Of a DNA stretch of 64,000 bases, positions 53,565-62,858 are shown in pieces (within the stretch, counting starts at the first letter, position 1; each line of letters starts with the position of its first letter). Source of the stretch: Halobacillus andaensis. Lineage in GTDB: Bacteria; Bacillota; Bacilli; Bacillales; Halobacillaceae. The notes beneath the pieces were generated by a model. That model had not been told where the DNA came from, searched no databases, and saw nothing but the letters and a program-made list of their open reading frames with translations. Location: contig NZ_BMEL01000002.1 in assembly GCF_014636475.1 (NCBI RefSeq), positions 712,177 through 776,176 of the forward strand, read 5' to 3'. The position numbers and the translations under genes are program-made.

Positions 53565-54821
53565 ATGGCTACAACAAGAGTTCAACCTATAGATGAAGTG
53601 AAAGATCCCGTAAAGAAAGAAGACGCTGACTTAAACAGTCCGCAAATGCCGCTCATTGTCGGCGGTCTGATCGTTGGGGCGATTTTAATGGTTTTTCTAA
53701 TGGTCACTCAAAATATTGTGCAGTCGCTGCTGCTCGTGATTGGTCTATTGCTCGGCTACACGTTATTTCATGCCCGTTTTGGCTTTACGTCTGCCTTCCG
53801 CCGCGTGATGTCGGTCGGTAATGGGCAGGCGTTGCGTTCGCACATGCTTATGCTGGCTGTGGCGGTTACGCTGTTCGCGCCAATCCTGGCATTTGGCTAT
53901 ACCTTCTTTGGAGGGGAAGTCGCTGGATATGTATCGCCAGTTGGCATAAGTCTGCTTGTCGGCGCATTTATGTTTGGCGTGGGCATGCAGCTTGGCGGAG
54001 GCTGTGCTTCTGGTACGCTTTATGCAGTCGGAGGCGGCCGCTCTGTTATGCTTGTGACTTTGCTGTTCTTTATTATCGGCTCTACGATTGGAGCGGCTCA
54101 CCTGCCGTTCTGGACCGAAGATCTTCCTGCTTTTGAACCTGTATCTCTTGCGACGTCCACAGGTCTTGGCTATGGCGGCGCATGGCTGCTTTCCATTGCT
54201 CTGTTTGGTGTCATTGCCTGGATTACCCTGGTTGTAGAGAAGAAGAAAAAAGCACCGAAGATGGCACCTGTGCCATCAACGAGTGGATGGAAAAGAATTT
54301 TCCGCGGCTCATGGCCGTTATTTGCAGCGGCGATTATTTTAGCTGTTCTTAATGCGCTAACGTTAATGACCCGAGGAGCTCCGTGGGGCATTACGTCCGC
54401 TTTTGCCCTCTGGGGTTCAAAAGTCGCTCAGTTCTTTGGAATGGATGTTGCGAGCTGGGGCTACTGGCAGGGCGAGAATGCGGCCATGTTGGAATCATCC
54501 ATTTTTGCCGATTCTACGACCGTATTGAATTTAGGCGTCATTTTAGGAGCATTCCTGGCTTCTGCAGCCGGAGGTCTCTTTAAGTTCTCCAAGCTCAATG
54601 TGAAAAATGTAATGGCTTCTGTGATCGGAGGCTTAATGATGGGGTATGGCGCACGTCTTGCTTTCGGTTGTAATATTGGCGCCTACTTTGGCGGGATTGC
54701 ATCCTTTAGCCTTCATGGTTACATTTGGGGGATTTTAGCGTTAGGCGGTACTTTCTTAGCGCTTTATCTTAGACCATTGTTTGGATTGTCTGTTCCAAAA
54801 TCAAAAGATTCGTTTTGTTAA
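53565..54821 (+). CDS. YeeE/YedE-family sulfur-compound transporter
   Basis: 418 residues with about ten membrane helices in two repeated halves. Each half holds a conserved Cys motif: QLGGGCASGTLYAVGGG and RLAFGCNIGAYFGGIAS. Such Cys residues relay thiosulfate in characterised TsuA. AAGGAAAAGG precedes the ATG. No rhodanese or TusA-like gene is attached. It may supply reduced sulfur, distinct from the sulfate route at 28-33 kb. Confidence 0.88.
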   Translation: MATTRVQPIDEVKDPVKKEDADLNSPQMPLIVGGLIVGAILMVFLMVTQNIVQSLLLVIGLLLGYTLFHARFGFTSAFRRVMSVGNGQALRSHMLMLAVAVTLFAPILAFGYTFFGGEVAGYVSPVGISLLVGAFMFGVGMQLGGGCASGTLYAVGGGRSVMLVTLLFFIIGSTIGAAHLPFWTEDLPAFEPVSLATSTGLGYGGAWLLSIALFGVIAWITLVVEKKKKAPKMAPVPSTSGWKRIFRGSWPLFAAAIILAVLNALTLMTRGAPWGITSAFALWGSKVAQFFGMDVASWGYWQGENAAMLESSIFADSTTVLNLGVILGAFLASAAGGLFKFSKLNVKNVMASVIGGLMMGYGARLAFGCNIGAYFGGIASFSLHGYIWGILALGGTFLALYLRPLFGLSVPKSKDSFC

Positions 54822-54832
54822 TAACGAGAAAA

Positions 54833-54870
54833 GAAATCGCCATGTGATTCGTTCACATGGCGATTTTTCT
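54833..54870. terminator. Bidirectional terminator
   Basis: AAATCGCCATGTGA / TCACATGGCGATTT stem between the YeeE-like gene and the minus-strand peroxiredoxin relic. Confidence 0.9.
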
Positions 54871-55101
54871 TTATTTTAAATTTTTCTTAATGTATTGAAT
54901 GATTTTTCGCAGTTCCTTGGAATGCGGGCGGCCGAATGGGCTGGTTTGTCTTTGCTGGTAAAGCAGCTTTCCTTCTCCATCTGTTAAAAAGTAAGCTGGT
55001 TCACTGTGGGTGCCATGATCTTCCTAGGGGGCACTCTCATCGTGATAATGAACACCATAAGGCTCGGATGAAGTGAATAAACGAGGTTGAATCCCTGGCA
55101 T
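54871..55101 (-). pseudogene. C-terminal relic of a peroxiredoxin-like (AhpC/TSA) gene
   Basis: The minus strand reads MPGIQPRLFTSSEPYGVHYH, DESAP, stop, then GTHSEPAYFLTDGEGKLLY and a basic tail QYIKKNLK. The order SEPAYFLTD-GEGKLLY is that of the last strands of thioredoxin-fold peroxiredoxins. The catalytic half is missing and one TAG interrupts the frame. Assignment is by pattern. Confidence 0.5.
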
Positions 55102-55157
55102 GATAGGAGTATATTAAGACAATAGATTGAAGTTCATTCGAAGGAAGGTCGAAGAAT

Positions 55158-56480
55158 GTGCTGAAACGTACTGTCAATAAGCTGGAGCCGCCACAAATCT
55201 TAATACTTGTTTTCGCCGTTGCTATACTGCTTGGAAGCTTCCTATTAGTATTACCCATAGCAAGTAATGAAGCGATCAGTTACATGGATGCTCTTTTTAC
55301 TGCAACTTCCGCCATGACCGTTACAGGACTTGTCGTTGTGGATGCAGGAACAGCTTTTACCTTATTTGGTCAAATCGTAATAATCGCTTTAATTCAGCTT
55401 GGCGGTCTTGGGATTATGACCTTTGCTGTATTAATCTACATGGCGCTAGGGAAGAAAATCGGCATCAGGCAGCGTATATTAATGAAGCAGGCCTTAAATC
55501 AATCAGCGATTGGCGGGGTCGTCGCCTTAGCGAAAAAGCTATTGTTCTTTTCGCTTTCCGTTGAAATCGTGGCCATCATTTTTCTATCGATTCGATGGGT
55601 GCCTGAGCTTGGATGGAGTGACGGCCTGTATACCAGTGTATTTCATGCGGTGTCAGCCTTTAACAACGCCGGTTTTTCCATCTGGTCCGATAGTTTATCG
55701 GGGTACGTATTTGACCCCGTCATCAATATCTTGATTACGCTCCTTTTCATCATCGGCGGGATTGGCTTTACGGTCGTTTTTGATCTGTGGAGCAAAAAAG
55801 AATTTAAACACCTTTCGTTACATACAAAAGTGATGCTGTTTGGGACCTTGCTGATCAATTTGTTCAGTATGCTGATCATTTTTGTCCTCGAATATAACAA
55901 CCCTGATACGTTAGGGGTTATGAGTTCCAGCCAGAAGCTGGCCGCGGCTTATTTTCAAGCGGTCACGCCTCGAACGGCAGGGTTTAATACCATTGATATT
56001 GCTTCGATGGAGGAGTCGTCTCTTTTTTATATTATTACCCTCATGTTTATCGGGGGAGGAAGTGCCTCGACGGCGGGCGGTATCAAGCTGACGACGGCGC
56101 TTGCGATCCTCCTTTCCACGATGGCTGTCTTTAAAAGTAAGGAAAATATCGTGTTGTTTCAAAGAAATTTAAGACCCTACACCATCATGCGGGCCTTAGC
56201 TTTAACCGTAGGAAGTATGGCAGTCGTCATCCTCACGATTTTCATTCTGAACCTAACGGAAGACGCGTCGTTCTTAACGATTATGTTTGAGAGCGTATCA
56301 GCCTTTGGTACAGTGGGCTTGTCGATGGGCTTGACCGGGGAGTTGACGACGGTTGGGAAAGTCGTTTTAGTATTGACGATGTTAGTTGGCAAGTTAGGTC
56401 CATTAACCTTTGCGTTTGCGTTTACAAGTCACACCCCGGATCTGATTAAGTATCCGAAGGAAGACGTGATGACAGGGTAA
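55158..56480 (+). CDS. ktrB: Potassium uptake channel subunit, KtrB/KtrD family
   Basis: 440 residues from a GTG with GAAGGAAGG upstream. Four pore repeats carry the selectivity-filter glycines in SAMTVTGLVVV, AFNNAGFSIW, VTPRTAGFNTI and SAFGTVGLSMG. Ktr channels work with a cytosolic RCK subunit (KtrA/C), which is not encoded next to it. This is how the KtrD gene of B. subtilis is arranged. Important for osmotic adaptation. Confidence 0.92.
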   Translation: MLKRTVNKLEPPQILILVFAVAILLGSFLLVLPIASNEAISYMDALFTATSAMTVTGLVVVDAGTAFTLFGQIVIIALIQLGGLGIMTFAVLIYMALGKKIGIRQRILMKQALNQSAIGGVVALAKKLLFFSLSVEIVAIIFLSIRWVPELGWSDGLYTSVFHAVSAFNNAGFSIWSDSLSGYVFDPVINILITLLFIIGGIGFTVVFDLWSKKEFKHLSLHTKVMLFGTLLINLFSMLIIFVLEYNNPDTLGVMSSSQKLAAAYFQAVTPRTAGFNTIDIASMEESSLFYIITLMFIGGGSASTAGGIKLTTALAILLSTMAVFKSKENIVLFQRNLRPYTIMRALALTVGSMAVVILTIFILNLTEDASFLTIMFESVSAFGTVGLSMGLTGELTTVGKVVLVLTMLVGKLGPLTFAFAFTSHTPDLIKYPKEDVMTG

Positions 56481-56559
56481 AGTTTATTCTTAATAATGAA
56501 CGAGACTCCTCGTTTTATGGTAATTTTTACCTTCTTATATTCAGGGAAGTATATTATAA

Positions 56560-56652
56560 TGAACAGGTCATCACGTTTTCAATAATCAACCTAATAGTTG
56601 ATGACCTATTCCTATTCTAGACCTCGTCCATTGAGACGGGGTCATTTTTTTT
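56560..56652 (+). ncRNA. Candidate small RNA with two hairpins
   Basis: TATAAT at about 56555 is followed by AGGTCATCA / TGATGACCT (56565-56607) and then a terminator GACCTCGTC / GACGGGGTC with eight T. No reading frame fits between them. It could equally be the 3' end of the KtrB transcript. Confidence 0.35.
56620..56652 (+). terminator. Rho-independent terminator downstream of ktrB
   Basis: GACCTCGTC CATTGA GACGGGGTC followed by a run of T. Confidence 0.9.
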
Positions 56653-56949
56653 ATGTAAAATTCTTTATACATAAAAGTCAATCATTTTTTTTCGAAATCA
56701 TGAAGATTATACAAATCTAGTATTTATGATACGAGTCAATAGCCTTATTTCGACATTTTATGCCAAAAAACTTAAATTTTTCTAGTAATTGTTTGTTATA
56801 ATAAACAAGATTTCAAGATTTTGCATGATTTTTAGTAAGACAGGAGGGGATCGATTGATTTAAACTTCTTCGTGTTGTTGGCTCTACTGTTTTTGGAAGG
56901 TTAAATCAAGACGATACTATCGATAGAGGATGAACAGATTATTTTAAAA

Positions 56950-57798
56950 ATGAATGGTAAGTGGAAGTTGTCGATCGCGGTTGTGTTATTAGTTTTAGCT
57001 GTTTTTGCACTGGATGAGGAGAACAAAGTCATTCACGCAGAATCTACGAAAATATTTATTGATCCAGGACATGGCGGCTCAGATCCAGGAGCAACAGGGA
57101 ATGGGCTTCAGGAAAAAAATGTGACGCTTGATCTTGCTTTACGAACGAAGGATATTCTCGACCACGAGTATGAGGGGCATGAGGTTCAGCTCTCACGTAC
57201 CGGGGATCAGAAGCTGTCTCTCGATGAACGTACGAACAAGGCCAATAGCTGGGGAGCAGATTACTTAGTTTCCATTCACATAAATGCCGGCGGTGGTGCG
57301 GGATTTGAATCTTATACATATAATGGAAGTTATGGTGGAAAAGCAGAAACGAATCGTCTGCGCGGCCTGGTGCATGACGAGATTGTGAATCAGACAGGCT
57401 TTAACGACCGGGGCAAGAAGGAAGCCAATTTTCACATGGTAAGAGAAACAGCGATGCCTGCTGTACTTACCGAAAATGGGTTTATCGATAATGCCACAGA
57501 TGCCGAGGCCTTAAAATCGGAAACGTATAAAACAAATATTGCCAGAGGGCATGCGTTAGGTATTGCTGAGGCTTTAAACCTTACACGCCGTTCCCAGGCT
57601 TATGTAGAAGTTGTCACGGACTCGCTGTGGACGTATAATTCCCCTGACTGGGACGATCGTAGAGATATCGTAAGTAAGGGAGAAGTTTTTACCGTCACGC
57701 GTGATAAATTCACAGTGGGTGGAGGGGAAATGTATCGTCTTAAGAGCGGAGCGTACATTTCAGCCAATTCAAACTACGTCAGGTATTTTAGGAAATAG
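56950..57798 (+). CDS. N-acetylmuramoyl-L-alanine amidase with SH3-like tail
   Basis: 282 residues. The signal peptide ends near VIHAES. The Amidase_3 zinc site is formed by IDPGHGGSDPGATG, the Glu in LQEKNVTLD and VSIHINAGGG. The catalytic Glu is in LTENGFIDN. The last 70 residues (VEVVTDSLWTYNSP to YISANSNYVRYF) look like a bacterial SH3 or related wall-binding domain. CwlC/CwlD-type enzymes act on mother-cell wall or spore cortex. The ribosome site at the ATG is weak. Confidence 0.88.
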   Translation: MNGKWKLSIAVVLLVLAVFALDEENKVIHAESTKIFIDPGHGGSDPGATGNGLQEKNVTLDLALRTKDILDHEYEGHEVQLSRTGDQKLSLDERTNKANSWGADYLVSIHINAGGGAGFESYTYNGSYGGKAETNRLRGLVHDEIVNQTGFNDRGKKEANFHMVRETAMPAVLTENGFIDNATDAEALKSETYKTNIARGHALGIAEALNLTRRSQAYVEVVTDSLWTYNSPDWDDRRDIVSKGEVFTVTRDKFTVGGGEMYRLKSGAYISANSNYVRYFRK

Positions 57799-57825
57799 TT
57801 TCATAGAGTAAAAGATTGAAAGGTG

Positions 57826-57878
57826 AATAACCCATCCTGATTCGTTGAACGAGCGAAAGGGGTGGGTTATTTTTTTAT
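57826..57878 (+). terminator. Terminator after the amidase gene
   Basis: ATAACCCATCC pairs with GGGTGGGTTAT across a 25-base inner hairpin, followed by seven T. Confidence 0.88.
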
Positions 57879-57988
57879 TCCCGGTGGTTTGGGAAGAGCT
57901 TAATACTTGCAATACTGCCACCGATTGATATAGTAGTTTTTGTGTAAATAACATCCTTATAAAGGAGAACAAAAAGGAGAATAGGCGA

Positions 57989-58162
57989 ATGCCAACATTT
58001 ATAGCCAATGATTATTTAGTAAAAGATGGAAAAGTCGTCTCCCCTGGTCATGAAATCGAAATTACGGAGGAGCAGGCGGCGAAGTTAGAGGACAAAGTTA
58101 AAGATGGGCCCGTTCCTTCATCTACTGTAAAAAAAGAAGAGGAAAGTGCTCCCTCTAAATAA
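57989..58162 (+). CDS. Small 57-residue protein, DUF7210-like
   Basis: MPTFIANDYLVKDGKVVSPG begins the protein, followed by EIEITEEQAAKLEDKVK and an acidic/basic tail. The pattern (a hydrophobic strand, then PGxEIEITEEQA) resembles short phage-derived proteins of the DUF7210 type. AAAAAGGAGAATAGG lies before the ATG and a terminator follows, so it is a one-gene transcript. Function unknown. Confidence 0.65.
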   Translation: MPTFIANDYLVKDGKVVSPGHEIEITEEQAAKLEDKVKDGPVPSSTVKKEEESAPSK

Positions 58163-58170
58163 TACGCAAT

Positions 58171-58208
58171 GGAAACGAAAAACCTCGCTCTAGAGGTTTT
58201 TTGTTTCC
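58171..58208 (+). terminator. Terminator after the 57-residue gene
   Basis: Outer stem GGAAAC / GTTTCC encloses AAAACCTC / GAGGTTTT; T-rich end. Confidence 0.9.
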
Positions 58209-58422
58209 ATTTTTTTATTCAAAGTGAAAGGCTGTACTTTCTAAAGCAAGCCAAATGTGTTTTCTTGTAATGGTTATGTGTCCACTTTACCCCAAAAAGA
58301 ATTCGATCCGTCGAGAAGCTCTTATATTTCCCGGGTCTTTCCTCATAAAATGACAAGCTATTTCACAATTTCTGCACAATTTAGGGGGAGGAGTAAATGA
58401 ATACAAATTCTAGAGAGCGGAC

Positions 58423-58806
58423 ATGAAGCTGATTCCTCATAAGCATTTTGGAATGCCGGGGCATCTCCAGAAACACACGCTGGTTTATACGGTCGTTCTC
58501 GCCATGTTATTGGCAGTTGTCTTTGACTTAAGCAGGATTGCTTCCGTGGGAGCCATTTTATATCTGGTTATGGATATGATCGTTCATTGGGGAGTGATCA
58601 AACATCTTCGGAATAAAGTAAACGCTAAGGTAGGTATTGTAGCAGCTGCTTTCATTCTTGATGCTGTTGTTTTATTTGCGTTCATCTGGGTGAAGGCTGT
58701 GAATGATTGGTTAATTGTAGCTGTTTCTCTCATATTTATTATCTTCATTTTTGCTGGTGAACATATGTTCCTTAAAAAGGTGGATCATCCTCAGCATGAT
58801 CATTAA
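58423..58806 (+). CDS. Membrane protein resembling the C-terminal part of an APC permease
   Basis: 127 residues with four membrane helices: LVYTVVLAMLLAVVFDLSRI, SVGAILYLVMDMIVHWG, GIVAAAFILDAVVLFAFI and WLIVAVSLIFIIFIF. The order and the LSRIASVGAILYLVMD stretch match the last helices of amino-acid/polyamine (APC) permeases. An 8-9 codon frame with a strong GGGGGAGGAG (ATG 58397, MNTNSRERT) overlaps its start as ATGA. It is therefore either a coupled small protein or a permease shortened by internal deletion. Confidence 0.6.
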   Translation: MKLIPHKHFGMPGHLQKHTLVYTVVLAMLLAVVFDLSRIASVGAILYLVMDMIVHWGVIKHLRNKVNAKVGIVAAAFILDAVVLFAFIWVKAVNDWLIVAVSLIFIIFIFAGEHMFLKKVDHPQHDH

Positions 58807-58901
58807 ACGTAGATAACACATAACTGTTTAGTTGAGCAGGAAGGGAATCGAAGGAGGAGCTTATCACTTCCTTTTTATTAAAAAGGCTCTGTTAAAGTTC
58901 A

Positions 58902-59219
58902 ATGTTGATATTTAAAACGTATGCGTTTGATAATGGTATGGCTATCTATCAATTCAAATCGGACGGGAAAATTCGTACCAAGGGTCTTTATCATATACAG
59001 AACGTCAACGACTACCACCGAAGGCTGAAAGGATGGATACAGCGCTTTAATGGTGTGGCAACCAAGTATCTCAACAATTATCTGGCTTGGTTTCAAGTAT
59101 TAGAAAGCATCCATCATCAGCGAAATGAAATTACGATGAATGATATGATGATAAAAAGGAATTTATTTCCAAGTATCGAAACCTATGATACCCTTAGATT
59201 ATTTACTTTCACGATGTAA
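58902..59219 (+). pseudogene. C-terminal relic of an IS1595/ISXO2-type transposase
   Basis: The frame gives [20 protein letters not shown] then [19 protein letters not shown], the distinctive end of ISXO2-type DDE transposases. The N-terminal HTH and most of the catalytic domain are absent. GGCTCTGTTAAAGTTCAATG at 58885 just upstream could be an insertion-sequence end, implying an internally deleted copy. Confidence 0.75.
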
Positions 59220-59369
59220 CCGTTGAACCTTGTTCCCTAAGGGGTTATTTATCTCGAAACTGAGTCTTAAAGATAAGGGCAGGAATGTTTAACAATGGAC
59301 ATTTATTTTCTGGTGAAATTAACTAAATGAAACAAGAGATATAAAAAGTAAAATATAGGGGGGATTTGT

Positions 59370-59669
59370 GTGAAAAAATGGTGGGTAATGTGGTTTGTTT
59401 GCATACCTATTTTCTTGGTATCATATGTTTATTCAATCTTTATAACAGGTAAAATAGCTTATTTACCACAATCAGAATGTAAACCAAAATTTATCTTTAC
59501 ACCCCAAGATGTTCAATATTGTAGCGATATTTATCCGATTGATGTATTTTTAATTGCTTTAAAGACAAACCCAATTACTTATATCTGGTTATTGACTGGA
59601 CTTTATATAATTGGTTTCTTAGTTTTTGTTTTAGTCGCTAAATTACGGAAAAGGAAATTCTTAAACTAA
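59370..59669 (+). CDS. Small membrane protein of unknown function
   Basis: 99 residues from a GTG behind GGGGGG. Two membrane helices (about 5-25 and 70-92) flank an extracytoplasmic loop with two Cys (SECKPKFIFT and QYCSDIYP). Not recognised. No operon partner. Confidence 0.55.
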   Translation: MKKWWVMWFVCIPIFLVSYVYSIFITGKIAYLPQSECKPKFIFTPQDVQYCSDIYPIDVFLIALKTNPITYIWLLTGLYIIGFLVFVLVAKLRKRKFLN

Positions 59670-59774
59670 CGGGGCGATAGTTTAATATTTGCTCCAAGAT
59701 GTCTCGAAATCAAGTCTTCCACAATAGGGGGGCGATTCTGTAATTAAGAAGCACCTGTCGTATTATTTCAAAAC

Positions 59775-59812
59775 AAAACCCAGACCAAAGAAAAATTTTT
59801 GGTCTGGGTTTT
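59775..59812. terminator. Bidirectional terminator
   Basis: AAAACCCAGACCAAA / TTTGGTCTGGGTTTT stem. On the minus strand it ends the LOG-family gene. Confidence 0.9.
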
Positions 59813-59816
59813 CGCG

Positions 59817-60401
59817 TTAAGTCTCATCTTTAGAAGTGATGTAAGTTTTTACTTTTGGCGGCTCATAGGAATAAAATTGGTCTAATAAACGAGATGGGTT
59901 CGGGTCTGATAAAGCTATGGACAGATCCTTTTCATTTAGAAATTGTTCATTTGTCATGTGATTAAATAAAGATAAAAGCGGATTAAAATAACGATTAACG
60001 TTCAAAAGGCCACATGGTTTTTGGTGGAGCCCTAATTGCGCCCAAGTAAAAATTTCAAAGTATTCTTCCATAGTTCCTGGACCACCTGGTAAAGCAATAA
60101 ATCCATCAGCTAGATCTGACATTTTGGTTTTTCTTTCATGCATAGAGCCAACGACAATAAGTTCAGTTAGATCTTTATGTGCGATTTCCCTCTTTTCTAA
60201 AAAGTCCGGCATAACACCAATCACATGTCCGCCTTCCTCTAAAATCGTATCTGCAAGAGCTCCCATCATGCCCACACTTGCTCCACCGTAGACGAGAGTC
60301 ATCCCTCTTTTGACCATTTCTTTTCCAAGTTTTTTTGCCCCCTCTATGTAAGCTTCAGATGCCCCAGGGCTTGAACCGCAGAATACTGCTATTTTTTTCA
60401 T
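59817..60401 (-). CDS. LOG-family protein (cytokinin-riboside phosphoribohydrolase-like, YvdD type)
   Basis: 194 residues from the ATG at 60401, preceded by CAGGAGGGAT. An ATG at 60437 lies before that site. The Rossmann-like motifs are VFCGSSPGASEAYIEGAK and the family signature ALPGGPGTMEEYFEIF. LOG enzymes split nucleoside monophosphates into base and ribose 5-phosphate. Divergent from the MazG-like gene. Confidence 0.9.
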   Translation of the reverse strand: MKKIAVFCGSSPGASEAYIEGAKKLGKEMVKRGMTLVYGGASVGMMGALADTILEEGGHVIGVMPDFLEKREIAHKDLTELIVVGSMHERKTKMSDLADGFIALPGGPGTMEEYFEIFTWAQLGLHQKPCGLLNVNRYFNPLLSLFNHMTNEQFLNEKDLSIALSDPNPSRLLDQFYSYEPPKVKTYITSKDET

Positions 60402-60485
60402 CCTATCCCTCCTGAAATCTTCATGAGTATTATACAAAATTTAAAATCCTTTGTTAAACTATGTTTAATGTGAGGAGGAGGAAAA

Positions 60486-60803
60486 ATGGATGTTACCGAA
60501 TTTCAACAATGGATCAAAGAATACTATGAAAACAGGGGGTGGTCTGAGCTAGATATCTTTATAAGAATTGGCTTTTTAGCTGAGGAAACGGGGGAGGTAG
60601 CCCGGGCTATCAGATCTCTTGAGATAGGAAGAGACCGCCCAGATGAAAAGGATGAGTCTTATGCCAAAAATAAACAAGAGTTAACGGAAGAATTAGGGGA
60701 TGTACTAGGAAATCTCATTATTATAGCGAATAAATATGATATTCCCTTAGAAGAAGTGTTCCAGTCACATAAAGAAAAACTTTCAAAACGATATGACATT
60801 TAA
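60486..60803 (+). CDS. MazG-like nucleotide pyrophosphohydrolase
   Basis: 105 residues, a single MazG/all-alpha NTP-PPase domain. The metal ligands are in FLAEETGEVARAIRSLE and ELTEELGDVLGNLII (ExxE...ExxD). GGAGGAGG precedes the ATG. Such small enzymes clear non-canonical nucleotides or lower nucleotide signals. Confidence 0.85.
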   Translation: MDVTEFQQWIKEYYENRGWSELDIFIRIGFLAEETGEVARAIRSLEIGRDRPDEKDESYAKNKQELTEELGDVLGNLIIIANKYDIPLEEVFQSHKEKLSKRYDI

Positions 60804-60966
60804 TATATATTGAATTCGAGTCTTAAACAAACGGGGGCTAATGTTGAACAATGGTTGGTTCCCTTTTCTAAATATATAGACGAAAATAATGAACTAACGT
60901 AGCCGGTTAGTTAAAGTAGGTCAGAGTCCTGCAGTAAAATTAAGAACATCACTGGGGAGATATTAA

Positions 60967-61821
60967 ATGATTAAAGGAATATATGAATTTATAAGTGAAG
61001 CACAGTTAAAAAAGTATGCAGAACTTGCTGTACGAGCTGGTGTGAATCTGCAAGAAAATCAATTATTGATTATTCATAGTGATATACAAAATGCTACGTT
61101 TGCACGTCTAATCCAAACGGCAGCCTACGAGGCAGGAGCGTCAAATGTATTTATAGATTGGACAGATGAACAGTCTACCAAAGAATTTTTCTTAAATGCA
61201 GCAGATAGTGTCATCGATCACTATCCTGATTGGCAGGCTGCTCGTTTTAAAGAATGGGACGATGCAGATGCTGCTTACATCCATATTATTTCTGAAAACT
61301 TAGAGGTCTTTAAGGAGGTTTCTTCAGAAAGGATAAATCGATACCAAAAAGCTTCTCGTACCAAATTGAGGGATTATCATGAGAAAATTAGATCCCACGA
61401 GGTACGCTGGTGTCTTCTAGCTGTACCGAACGTTGAATGGGCAACGAAAGTATTCCCCAACCTAAGTAAAGAAGAAGCTTTACAATCATTGTGGGAATTA
61501 ATGTTAAAAGGGTCTCGGGCAGATGGGGAAAATCCTATGAAAGATTGGGAAAGTCACAATAGAGCATTCGAGTCTCGAAAAAAATTCCTAAACGAGAACC
61601 AATTTGAATCCCTGCATTTCACAAATAGCTGTGGAACTGATTTGTTGGTTGGCCTTCCGGAAAATCATCGCTATATCGGTGGGGGAGTCATAGATAAAGA
61701 GGGAATACCTTTCTTTCCGAACATTCCTACCGAAGAAATATTTACTGCTCCTCATAAAAATAAAGTGAATGGCAAATTGGTATCTGCTTCAAGCTGGTGT
61801 CAATCTTATTTACATCCGTAA
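60967..61821 (+). pseudogene. M29 aminopeptidase (AmpS), truncated
   Basis: 284 residues compared with about 410 in the family. The N-terminal part is well kept: LKKYAELAVRAGVNLQENQL, then the PNVEWATKVFP and FTNSCGTDLLVGL segments. The frame leaves homology at TAPHKNKVNGKLVS and stops 11 residues later. The C-terminal metal ligands (Glu, His, His, Asp of the dimetal site) are lost. The 200 bases after the stop show no continuation in any frame. Confidence 0.8.
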
Positions 61822-62019
61822 TTTTTGGGGGCAGTAGACTGTTCAACAACAGAAATGTATGCGAGAGCAGGTAATGAAATGAAAGTAAAGGCTATTGAAA
61901 ATGCGTATATTGATTTACTTCCAGGCTATGTCCTAAATGGGAGAAAGACGGAGATTTAATGAATTGGGTGAATTCACTATGTGAGTAGATAGTTTTGATG
62001 GATTCTGGGGAGCGATTTC

Positions 62020-62600
62020 TCAGCGGATCCTCATACACCTGTTAAGTTTGGTCTTACTCCCCGTAATCCCCAACTCCACATAATGTCTCAACTGATGCGG
62101 GTGTATGGTTTTATCAATACCAGCGCTTTTCGATATTCTTTTATTTAAATATCTCATCTGGGCAATACTCATTCGATGAGGATCACGCTCCGTAACAAAT
62201 AAGGATTGATCGTCATCCATCCTCTCTTGAATATAGCGCTTTAACCAAATGTCATACCGTATATTGAAATATACCTCTACGTTCCTTATCACCTTTTCCC
62301 CTTACAATTGCTGACCGGCTTGACAAGCTTCCCTAAAATGTTCAATTTCTCGTTCTGTTAAAAACTTCGGGATCCTCTTCCCTTTTGGTTCCTTTATCTT
62401 AACTGCTGGGTTTATAGGGAAATGACCTTCTTCATGTAACCAACGAAAGAGGGAACGAATAAATCGAATACGGTGTGTAAGACTTGATGGTTTTAATCAT
62501 TCACTGCATGTAGCTAAGTAATCTTTAATTCCTTGGATTGAGTGTCGATATCTTGGAAGTGACGGACTATGAGGTTCACTTCAAGACGGTAGGCATTTAA
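62020..62600 (-). pseudogene. Tyrosine recombinase (XerC/D-like) relic
   Basis: Minus-strand pieces read RIRFIRSLFRWLHEEGHFPI, NPAVKIKEPK, KFLTEREIEHFREACQ, stop, then VFVTERDPHRMS-like SLFVTERDPHRMSIAQMRYL and IHPHQLRHYVELGITGS. The order is that of a phage-type integrase: core-binding domain, linker, then the catalytic HxxR of the HPHQLRH box. Stops and frameshifts break it, and the catalytic Tyr is not seen. Confidence 0.75.
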
Positions 62601-62639
62601 GTAAGGTGTGGGGTGAAAATCCTTCAATTCGCTTTTCTG

Positions 62640-62849
62640 CTTTGTAAGTTTCTCATGCTTTGATTAGTAGCACGATATACTCCCTCCATTAACTTGCATC
62701 CTCACCAATTGCTTTATAGGAATATACCTATTTTCTGATCGGTCTCTTATTAGGAATTCCGCATTTTTTGTCAACAGCCCACAGCCCATTGGAACTTCTA
62801 GATACTCTTTAACGATCGTTAACTTAAAATCGTCATTATATTTTGCCAT
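62640..62849 (-). pseudogene. IS3-family orfA relic
   Basis: Starts MAKYNDDFKLTIVKEYLE, as in IS150-group OrfA. After a frame slip it continues KKCGIPNKRPIRK, stop, VYSYKAIGEDA. The expected Trp codon after RK is TAG. Upstream, at 62859-62900, GTACTGCACCCCCAAAGTTAG resembles the terminal inverted repeat of this group. Confidence 0.75.
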
Positions 62850-62858
62850 ACAAAAATA

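Noticed and set aside
56481..56949. c-di-AMP riboswitch upstream of the amidase
   Set aside because: The position was attractive because such riboswitches often precede wall hydrolases, but I could not find the conserved ydaO-type core; only simple hairpins are present.
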